A stretch of DNA of 64,000 bases. Source: Atriophallophorus winterbourni (taxonomy: Eukaryota; Platyhelminthes; Trematoda; Plagiorchiida; Microphallidae). The notes beneath the pieces were generated by a model. It was given only the letters and a program-made list of their open reading frames with translations. It did not search any database and was not told the DNA's origin. Below, in pieces: positions 9,867 to 21,800 of the stretch (its first letter is position 1; every line of letters starts with the position of its first letter). The position numbers and the translations under genes are program-made. Where the stretch lies: the NCBI GenBank assembly GCA_013407085.1, contig JACCGJ010008214.1:1-64000 (forward strand), written 5' to 3'.

Positions 9867-12800
9867 CTGTAAGAAACAAAACGACACAGATCAAAATAGT
9901 AATAATATTAGTAAGTTCCTTCTTGTGGCACCGAAAATATGGAATTGTTTCAAATTTGAGGCAGTGCGACCATTAACTTACAACTTTAGAGGTACATGGT
10001 CCGCTACTATTGATAAATTTGAGGTATCTTAAGCACAATATGACAAAAAGGTCCATGTTTGAACCTTAATAAAAGAATTATGAGAACTTGTACAGAATCA
10101 TTCAGGCAAACTAAAGAGACCAAATCACCAGCGGAGAAATAATACACGACATGTGAGACGATTACATATTTGCGGTGGGATCCTTCTAATAGCCATAATG
10201 ACTGAAATGGTTCTGGATTAAGATACGTTGAACAGATAAAACATACTGTTTTATTCATTCGAGTAGTCTTCCATTATTATGTCAGTCATGGATTACGATC
10301 TGAGCTTATGTCGCATTCATCGTCTGTATTGCTCCACATTTTAAGGAAGCCGAAAAGCAGTAATGAAGAGTTCCAAAAGATCTCTCCAATGATATTGACA
10401 ACGCCATCCTATTCAAGAACGACACTGTGTTTATGGCCAAAACTTTCATGGGCAATCACTTCAAAAGCACAACGATCAAGGCTGATAAAGAATTGCAAGA
10501 GATGTTTCGAGTGTCAAAATATATGTGAACAAGAATTGCTGGACGATATCACCATCTAATGAACAATATGCGAATTGGCCATGCTGTCTAAATCCGCCCA
10601 GAGTGACTGAAGCCTTAAGAAAACCGTTTAGTACAAAAGATCTCGATATTTACTTAGAAGAGGAATATCCACTGATACATCGAAGAATCCGTTGTGATGA
10701 GTAATTTTGTCAACACGAGATCCGTGAACGTGTGATTGTGGGTCATGTATGCACTAAATCTACGAGCAATCTGCGTCTTGGGATTTAAAAAATAACGTAG
10801 CTAACGTAAGATCGTTTTGTCGGATGATTCTTTTCGATTCTATAACCTTTCGTTCGAGGTTAGCTCTATATATGAGACAAATTAAATATTAAAAGCTTCT
10901 AACGCGCTTCTACTGCCGATACAAGCTACTGGGTTATAATTATGCGAAAATCAATTATTTGAAAACGAGGGTTTTCAAATCCAAAGGTATGCGCTCACAA
11001 TAAATTCACTTCCAAGTCATGTGTTGGGATTACTTTAACCGGCCTTATGTATTCATATAAAAATTCACAAATACAGGAAACCGTGTATTGTACTCTATTC
11101 AAGTAAATCCGAAATGCACATGCTCTCATTTTCCTCGAACGGAACATATGAATAAACTTACGTTTTCTAGGAAATGGTTAGATAAATGCGAATTTGATAT
11201 GATTTCATTTGATAGATATGTGTAATTATCTCAATATTTATGTTGCACTTGCAGCCTAGACGTACCTTCACATGTACCACGACAATAGTTCGCCTCGACT
11301 CGATCAGGAAACACTATCCAATTATCCCAACCAATTTCTGAGAATTTAATAGTAAGAGGTTCCGTGCAACAAGTAAAATGATGGCCCCCCGCCTGACACC
11401 GGTTAGTCAATGGAACCTCATTGGCTTCCACAGATCGACGTTGCCGACGAAGGACGGGGCTGTATCGAACATCGAGTACCACCTGCGGAATAGAAAACTC
11501 GAATAGATTACGAATACGAGATTCAAATATTGAATACTTAAGAAAGCAATCAGCTCGTAGGTAACACTAAAATGATTAATATAATATCATTAAACCCATC
11601 AGGGAGCTAAATGTTCACGATTTTATAAGTGTGGTTTGTTGAACAAGAATCGTTTTTCGATGTAACAAAGCTTTCGATGCCGATCAAATGATCTCTTTCG
11701 ATGAAAAGCTCCTAGTGAAATAGATCCTAACGGAAAAACGACAGGGCAGGTTACATGACTAAGTAGCAGTCAACCCACCACCACTGATTTGACATTATCT
11801 CTAAATAGCCTATAGTACGCCTATAGTGTTTCACGTCACGTAGGCATGACCAGGATCAGTTGTCGATTGCCCTGCTACAGTGTGTACGCACATCAGTTTA
11901 ATACAAGTGTACACGGTCAAGGCCGATTCACACTGCGGCCCACATGCGTAAATGTACATAATTAATGAGGCTCATGTGTTTGAACAGGTTGGTCGTACCA
12001 AACTTATCCAACGGTGGCATACAAGCGCAACTTGTTTACCATTCCTCCACTGTTTCAAGCGCATGCGATACTGATCTTACTTTCCCTACCTGATTAGTGC
12101 AAACAGCACAAAACCGGTCGTGGGATGTGTGTATGATGGAAATGCATGCAAATGAGCTTTTTCGTTAATGGAGCTAAGGATAAACAATTTTTAAAGAAAC
12201 GAAAAAATCTAATTAACTAGTAGGTATAAGGTGAATAGGAACTATTTACGTTCGAATCAGTGCCGAGTTCTAGATTGTGGAGATTTCTGCCCCATCCACC
12301 TTTTAGACCACCAGTCGACCTGCCTTGGCAATTTCTACCGCCTCCGCATGGCGACATTCGCTATACCACATCCAAATACTGCCACATAGTCTAGATCATC
12401 GCTGTGGTCTGTATCTCAAAAATGCTCCACCAAGGCGGAATAACAAATAAAGAATGGATAGTCTTTCGTAGCCTGGGACTGTCTCTAAACACGCTTTCGG
12501 TGTACTTCGATTCTAGTATGAAGTTCCCTGGAGGTCTGCCCTATGTAAACACCCCAGAGGTCCTTACATTTGATTCTTTAGATGCTATTCGTAACGCTAT
12601 ATAAAAGCAGCTTATCCTTGAGGTGCATCCGAACCGAACGGATAGTTTTCCCTTTCTTATAAGTTACGCGTATGACTGCCTAGTTCAGGATTCTAATTAT
12701 CGCTTCTTATGCGACTTTTACGTACGGTATTCGAACTGTATCTCGTCAATTTTTCTCCGATTTTTCTGAAGGGCATTTCACCTTCATCAATTGGCGTTTT

Positions 12801-15800
12801 ACGAAACTTTTTGGATAACCTCGTTCTATGAAACTTTGACTCGCTTAACAGTGCGCCTGTTTTCGTTCTCTTTCGTCGCTGCACAGGTGTTCTATCTTAT
12901 GGAAAATTGAACAAGTTATGGACCTGAAGACCCGTCTTGGATGATCGGAAGTGTATTGTAGTATAGCAACTGTATCGATGAGATTCCGACAGACAGAAGT
13001 TTGTATTTCCGTTAACAAAAACCTGCGCTTACCGATTGTATTCAAATTTCTTTTTATTAAAATAATTTCGATTATTTTTAGCACTGTCAGTGGTTTCCAC
13101 AACACCAGGTTCGTTTATCTATGCGAGATCTGAAGATCAACTTTAAAGAGCTAAAACAGCATCTTTCTGGAAATCGTCTTTTAGCGCGTAAATCACTTAC
13201 CATAATTCCAGGCAACAGATCGCTCATTGAAATATTATGAAAATATTTATAGTAGACTATGTTATTGAAATTAATTTATACAGATATTTTGAAACGTGTA
13301 GCGGTCACCGTTTGAAGTTACTTACTTCAGGAATGCTGAATTTGATTAAGCTAACTATTATTGTCAAAAAAATTTCAGAATGACTTTTGAACTATTCACG
13401 TTCGCTATAGTTTACTTTGAACTATCAATAGAACAGAATTACTTCAAGACAACCAAGTGTTGAAATCACTCATTAAACGTAATTTTTTTGAATTTTCGGA
13501 CGGAGGTTTGCTATCTCAAAACGGTTTGGGCTGAGGTACATCGTAAAATCGCCTGGTTAGGCATAGAAAAACTTACCTTCTGTGAATCAATTGGCATATT
13601 AGTATCTGGACAGTTTCTGCATACTATCAGTACATATTTCGTCGAAGGCTCGTCGTTTCGTAATTTTCGTCTCCGTCTAAATATTGTAATCCAACGGTTT
13701 AAGTGTTCGGTGATTTCGAAAGTCAACGTCTTGTGTTGATATTGACGGTTTGGAGCGGCTAACGCGATTGCAGAAGCGGAGGACTGAATTTGAAATTTTC
13801 TGTTCCACGATTCGGTATTATCCCCTTCGCTCGCGCCAAACAGAATATCTTCGTTCACAAACGGAGGCGAATATTCGAACAGCTCGAAATTCAAATCTTC
13901 AGTAATTTCTGATGTATACTGAATTTTAAGTGAGAAGTAGTTTAATTTTAGAGAAAATTTCCAATATTAATTTAAAAAATCTTAAGATTTATCAATGAAT
14001 TCATCGTAGAAATTCGAACAGATTTTTAGTAATGTTTCGCTTCTGACATAGAAGCTTCGTCAGATCAAATGTGTCAGTACGAACAGGGTTCATGTTTAAG
14101 CTGTATTCACCTGAACAATCCTAAGTTACCCACAGCGCTGGCAATCATAGCCAGAACTCTGTTTAAGGGGGTCAGTTACACGCCGGCGGCGTGCTCTGCG
14201 TTCAGCAGCCAAGAGCTATATCGGCTTCTCCCCAGCTTGCAGACGACGCTTCACACAATGCCTCCAATGTGAGCTGTCAAGAGCAAGTTCTTCCCAACTC
14301 ACCGGGTCGATGCCAAGAGCTTTCATATCTCTTTTGCAAACGTCTTTGTACCGCAAGTGCGGTCTGCCCAATGGTCGACTTCCAAATTGAAACTCACCAT
14401 AGAGTAGATATTTCGGAATACGACCATTTTCCATTCTATAGGCATGACCAAGCCACCACAGGCGGCGCTCACGTAATAGGGTGAACATGCTCTGTAGACT
14501 AGCTTTTGAAAGCACTTCAGTGTTAGTCAATCTGCCCATCCACGATATGTTCAAGATACGACGGATGCTTCGTAGATGGAAAGCATTCAGCTCCCGTTCA
14601 TGTCTTGCGTGGAAGGTCTAGGTTTCACTGCCATACAGTACGCACGCGCTGTATACCATCATCTTTGTCTTTACAGTCAGCTTGCGGTTACACCAAACAC
14701 GAGAATTCAATCAGGGAAAAATGACAGCTGCTCTGCCAATCCGCTTATCAATCTCCGTGTCTAGCAAGAGGTTATCCGCAATGGTTGAAACAAGATATGT
14801 GAAATGATGTACTGGTTCAAGCTGACAGTTTTCAACATTGATGATTGGAGGCGATACAGTCGCTTGACCAAGGACTTTGGTTTTTCTCATGCTGATTTTT
14901 AGCCCAAAGTCTTTGCATGCGGACGAAAAACAGTCCATTAGTGACTGGAGGTGCTCTTGGGAGTGAGCAATAAAGACTGCATCGTCGGCAAACAACAGGT
15001 TACGTTTACTAGATTAGGGTTGGAGAAAAGACATGGGTACGAATGCAAACCAACTGATGGCGTCAGATGCAAATGGAGTTCTCCAAGTACGCAAAAAACT
15101 CCATTAGAAATCCTGCTTGGAGAATTCAAACGAAAGGACCCAGCATGAGCTATCAGCTCTCGTTTCTCAACCGCCAGATTGCCTCACGAGAAGGTCAAGC
15201 TGGCAAAGAGAACCCAGGTTACTCTAAACAGGTGAACTCGAAACTAGAGTCATACTGTAATCGATTTAAAAATTGGAGGCGTTCTGAGGCACTGCACCTA
15301 CCGAATAAAAGAAACTAAATCGTTATTTGGCCGAAAATTGGACACTGCTAGTGATCAGTGAAAACAATCCAACTCAATGATCGATTTGGAAATTGATTAA
15401 TGTTTACAATCATCATCGACATATTTTCGATCAACATTCTAGCACCATCGGTTTTATATGTTCTTAAAGTCGTGTAAACTCTGTTGTAATTGATCTCGCA
15501 ATTCTGGTGTGATTTAATCGTTATTTTAAGATCAATTGGCTTTTTGAAATTCTACGTTGCTGGACAATGAATTTTGAGATCGACTTGGTTGAGAGTGCTT
15601 GCTATCAAAGAACACAACACTTCAAGACTGTGATCCTTCTTCTGGTGCTCACAAGAATGAGCTCATCTCTGAACTTGTTGTAGATTTAAAGACGGTTAGT
15701 CTCCAGTTGGAACAGGTAGACACACAATCCGTCCCCGGACTATACGGCATTCATCCGTTGGTTTTACTACCGCTCTTAGATATCTTGTGTAATCCGCTGG

Positions 15801-18800
15801 CTAGGTTGTTTTAAAATCCTTAATGTTAGGTTTCTTACCACAGAAATGTAAACATGGTATTATAAAACCTATGTTTAAGGATGGTAACCGTATTTGTCCC
15901 GCAAATTACAGGCCGGTCACTCGGAATGTTGTGATCTCAAAATTTTTAGAGCGGTTGATCAAGAGAAAATAGAGAAACTTCTTTCAGGGTGTGGGCGTTA
16001 CTGTCCACAAAACATGGATTTTTCAAAGATCGCTCATACATAATTAGCTTTCTCCTAGCATTGAAAAGCTGGTGTGCTTTGATGTTAATGTTGTTTATAT
16101 CGACTTTAGTAAGGCGTTGGACCGCGTGCCGCACCGCCGACTGCTCGTCAAATTAAATAACCTAGGTGTGAAAGGGTGTCTTTCAGGTAAATTGCGTTTT
16201 ATCTTCAGAGGTAATATTCAATATTCAGAGGGCCAGATGGATCTCTTTTTGGCTCGCTTTTATTCAATATCATAATGAGCGATCTACCGGACGCTGATAG
16301 CATCGATTCTTTTTTTATTCGCGAATGATCTGAAACTCCGGCCCTCTGTGATTTCATGCGATGGCCACGAGAAACTGCTACGAGCATTTGTCTGGCGGAC
16401 GAATCGCTGGTCACTGCCAATAAATGAGGATAAGTCAGTCGTCATGCGCATTAGTTCCGGTGACACTGCTGGTTGAATACGTTTTAGGAAGTAAGACTAT
16501 TTGAGAGGTGACAGTAGAGAAATATTCAGGGAATCTGATCATGGATTCCTTTAAGTCTAAGGTGGATACTTGTCGGAGAATACTACGCTCTACCAGGATG
16601 CTCTGTGCTATTCGTCGTTCATTTGCAAGTCGTACCCGCGTATGTTTCCGACTATCTTTGAGGCGCACACTCGTCCTATTTTAGAAAATAAGCTATCCGT
16701 TGCGTTTTTTTAGTGTAAAGGCGCATAAGCTTTTTTGGAGAGGGTACAAATCAAGGGTACAATGATGGTTCACGGTATGCACCGTCTAGGATAATGCTGT
16801 TTCGTATCCGCAAATCTATGAATTACAAGGGCATCGGTCCTAAGCCCCTTAAAATAACGTTCTTGCATGAAGATCTGTTTAACACGATCGAAACTCGTTA
16901 GGAAAATGGCCGAAGACTAATGCCACGAGAATTTAGACTAAGCGAATCGAAACTTCATATTGGACAGATAGATGCATCACAAATTTCAATAAAACACCAC
17001 CAAGTCAATCAGTAGTTGACATGTCAGAAACAACTGCAGGCGATACTTTAGATCACTGTATTCCAACAGTACAACCTCATAATTATCAGGCATCCTTGCA
17101 AGCAAAAGACCTTCAGATGCCGACTCCTCCGGCATAACAGATATTCTGCACTTCGATAGTTTCCTTCCCCATACCTCATACTTGTTGAGAAAACCAACCC
17201 CATAATGGCATCTACACAAACGCACAATGTCTCGAAAACAAAATGCTCAAGTTTAAAAACCTCACTTCTAACTAACACTGCCTTTAAAAGAGCAGCATGT
17301 GTAGTAAATCTACTCAACCGAGTATTTGTGAAATTTTCGACCAAGATATTCCCAAGGATGATGAATAGATACTTAAGACCCGTCATGGAATACTGTGTGT
17401 AGTCATGGTCACCGTGGCTCAAAAATGATGTTGAACTTATACAGCTAATCTATAACCGTCAACAAAACTAATTATCAAAATCTCAACCAAGCCTTATAAA
17501 GAAAGGATAGCTCACCTGAATCTGTTCAACTTTCCATATCGACTAATCAGAGGAGACCTTATCTTACTTTACAAAACATTCCATACCCCGAACCACCCCT
17601 TACAGGATTTATTCACGCTAAGGGATACGAGATATTATCGGACCCATGAATGTGCTGGTGGTATCCCATTCCCACCTGAACTGTAGAAGGTATTTTTACT
17701 CTGTTCATGTCTGTTTTACTTGGAACAGTTTACCTTCTACGGTTGCTCATTCCACTAGCTTGCATTAATTTAAAACGAGATTAGACGAATTTTTATTGAA
17801 TTTTCGTTTCCCGAACACTTATATACTGCTTATTTTAATTCCTTATCTTGTTTATACACTTACATTTCAACTTTTACCATCCTATGGTTGTTGTTAGCTT
17901 GTTGCTTTTGAGATCATTAAAAAACTTGAATTACCTTGAATTACTTTTTCCGATTATCTGTTAAATGACCCTAGGATAAGATTTATTCAGAATTACCAAT
18001 CTATGTTTAAAGTATATGATCTACTATGATGTGTAAACGTGACTTTCCGGTATTTACTTCTCAATTAACCTTTAGGTTATTAAAAATATTTTCACGTTAT
18101 TTACATAATGAAATTTTCTTCGTTCTGATAATTAAACACATTTTTTAGGAATACAGATGGTGTAAACCTGCTCACATATTGTATTGCTAAGCTTTAGAAA
18201 TCGTATTCAAACACAACCAAATTGAGGGATGCGCTGAATCTTCGTCGATACATATATCATTCCTCACACCCAAGAGCAAATAAAAAACTATTTGACTTTC
18301 TCCTTCAGCACGTAATAAATTGAACTCGCAGTCAGCATACGTTAGTTTAAACCTCTTGGTCAATGTGGTGTATCTTATTCCTCAATCACTGTCAGATAAC
18401 CTTTAGCTTGAAACTGAGTATAGTGAGCGACTTGGCAGAAAACCTCGCATTTTTAATCGTTTGAACTTCCGTTTCTAGTGTATTTTCAACTTGAAAGTGA
18501 AAACAAACTAAATTGTAGAACATGCGTGTAAAGTAAATGGATTAGGGTATATCACCGAATCTTGCTCGGTTCGTGAATCGACAAAGTAACAATCGCAGTA
18601 GTGGTTTCAAATGCTGGTGAAATCATCATCATCAAAGACAGCAATACATCGGTAGCACGTACCGAATGCTTAATGCCATACAACCATGAAAAAGTAAAAT
18701 CCTAAAAGATGGGAAAGGGTGGGACTTAAATTGCTACGGCTTCTATAGAAGAGTAAGCACAAGCAAACTGGGGAGAGGTGCCTACACCTCGAATGGAACA

Positions 18801-21800
18801 TACATTCAAACAAGTTTCGTAAACGAGTAGAGCGATATCAGCACGGCAGCTTCCTTGCGGCTTTCACTGTCATGCATCATAAAAATCTTTTCTAGTCACT
18901 CCGCTTGACAACATACAAGGTTAAGCAAACACTCCAAGAATATACTTAGTGCAAGACCGCTATTGAACACGGTTTCGGGACATATCCTGTAGCGTAACTA
19001 ACCACTGCGATATCTGATCACGGGGACACCAGCCTGGAAGACGCGCTGTGCCTACTTTGGAAAGGTTACTTGTAAGGGTTTTTAACTGCCTATGCCATGT
19101 GACGGTTTGGCCACCCCGAGATTTACGCCAATCAGGATGTGGCGTCGAAAAATGAATCTGTTTCGGAAGTCGGTGGTGCGGCATCCGTAAAACGTGACCC
19201 AGCCAGCGTAACCTATGCAGGTTGATCTGTTTCTCTATATCTACATTGCTACCCAACATCTTATTTCGGAGATTATCGGTGCGCTTACGAATGTAACAGA
19301 TAATTCCTAGAATGCTGCGGAGACACTGGTTGTCAAATACTTGGAGACGCTGAATGTGTTCTTTACGTAAAGTCCAGGTTTCGCACCCATATAGTAACAC
19401 AGCCCGAACTGTCGCTTTATAGACTCTACCCTTGAGTAACAGAGATAGTCCTTTCTGACGCCAGAGGTGACCAAGGTTACGGAATGCTACGGTCGCTTTA
19501 GAAATGCGTGCCGAGACCTCGTCAACTAAGGATGCAGAATTATTGATACAACTACCGAGATACGTAAAACGACCTACAATTTCAAGAGCCTGATTGTCAA
19601 GCAATAAAGTGCTGTTCGATATGTCGATGTCCTGCAGCAGAACACTGCACTTAGAGGGTGCAAAGCGCATTCCAAATGCGGGCACAATACTAGATAGCTT
19701 GTTCAGTATCGTCTGTGCATCTGTGTACGAGTCGAAGAGCATAACTATATCATCAGCATAATCCAAGTCGAGAAGCTTGACGCCTGGCATTATGTGAACT
19801 CTGAAAGCTGGGGCACCATCGTTGCACAACTCCATAATTGCATCAATTACAAAATTGAAAAAAACGGAGAAATCGGGCATCCTTGTCGGACGCCACTTGT
19901 GGTGTGGAATTTGGGTGAGACTTCGTTGTAAACCCTAACGCATCTGGATGTATGAGCGTAAAGTGCATGTAGTATGTTGACATACTTTTGCGGAACGCCT
20001 TTGCACAGCAAGGTGTTAAACAGGATATTTCGATCAAATGCTCCTTTGAAGTCTAAAAAGATGGCTATTGTCGGCTGTCGATAAGTGTGCCGCAGTTCTA
20101 AGATCCGTCGAAGAGTAAAAATGTGATCGACACAGCCTCTGCCAGGCCGGAAGCCAGCTTGCTGCTCTCGGATCTGTGATTCCCTATGCGATGTTAATCT
20201 TCGAAGACATATGGACGCTAATAATCTCGTAATGATGGGAGTGAGACTTATCCCACGATGATTAAAGCATGAGCTTCGCACACCTTTTTTAAATATAGGT
20301 ATGATAACCGATTCGCCCCAACTCGGAGGGACGGATTCTGATAACCACACTTCACGGAGGAGATCGCCTAATGTGCTGATTAGGACTTGGTCACCTTCTT
20401 TGAACAAGACAGGTGGTATGTCATCGGGGCCAGCAGCTTTGAATCGTTTCATGGATTCGATACATTCTTTAATTTCTAAATCATTAGGGGGATCTACGCT
20501 AACAGACCAAGGATCACACTGCTTCAAATGAGGGAAACATTCTGTTGCAGGCGACCAGCTGAATTGTTCTTCAAAATGTTCGGCCCAACGTGAGAGGCGG
20601 CGATTCTTATTAGTGATAAGAGTACCGTCTATTTCAGCGATAGTCTCACTCACTCCTTTTTTCGTAGGCCCAGTCGATCGAATAAGTTGGAAGGGTTTTC
20701 GCACGTTACCCGCATTATTTGCTATTTCCATTTCTTCGACCTTATTTAGCCACCACCTTTCTCTGTCTAGTCTTAAGCTCCGTTTAAGTTCATTCCTCAC
20801 GCGTCTACGCTCTGTGTTGTGTCCAGGACCATGAGGTATTTGGCGTCGCTGATGAAGAATTTCTATAGAGCGCTGTGAAATCCAGTGGGACTTTTGGGTT
20901 GGTTGTGTAGTCTCACAGGCTGTTATTGCAGCGGCTCGCATAATCCCTGCTATTTTGTTCCACCTTTCATCGGCAGTTGCACACTGAGCAACTGGGAGTG
21001 AGTTACTCAAGGTGGTCCTATAAATGCCTTGAACTGCAGGCAGAGAGAATTTTTTGACCACAATGCGTTTCCCATTCGAAGGTTTCGTACCGAAGAACTT
21101 TAACGAGAACCTACATCGCACAAGAGCATGATCTGAATCTATGCAGGTATTCCAAAAGGAGCGGCAGTCCTCAATGCAACCTCTCCAGCGAGCACTTATG
21201 GCGATATGGTCGATTTGGGCCGAAGGTTGGCTTCCATCCGGCGAGCGCCATGTGGTAATTTGACATCTTTTATGGCGAAAGGAAGTGCTGCTAATGAATA
21301 ATCGAGATTGTGCACAGGATTGTATAAACCGTTCACCATTATCTGTGCGTTGGCTTTCAAGACCAAACATGCCACCTAATTGTGATTCAGATGTATCTAA
21401 GCGACCCAGTCTGGCATTCATATCTCCCGCTAAGACAACAATATCGGAGCATTTTGCACGTCGCAAAAGAGCATAAAGATCGTCGTAGAAGGCGTTCTTC
21501 TCGTCGTCGGAATTGGTGTTAGTCGGAGCGTAAGTTGCTACAATAAACAAGCATCTCTGATTAGAAGATTTTGAGTTTGGTCTAATATTAGTGGCTAGTC
21601 TAACTGCGCACATCCTGCTATTCCAAGGAATCCAATCGATTAGACATGATTCGGCACGTGAATTCAGCACTATACCAACACCCGCCTGTCCTGAGATTGC
21701 AGCTACAGAATCACCAGAGCAGCGCAAAAAGTAGCGAGTTGAAAGGTTTGGGGCAGTAAGTTCAGTAATTATGGACGGATCATATAAGCGCGTCTCCGAT

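Noticed and set aside
13909..13918. Alternative acceptor 10 nt upstream of the prodomain exon
   Set aside because: It would put the exon out of phase with exon 1, while the acceptor ending at 13909 keeps phase.
20301..21476. Several plus-strand open frames of 60-76 codons
   Set aside because: They are antisense shadows of the RTE-like ORF on the minus strand.
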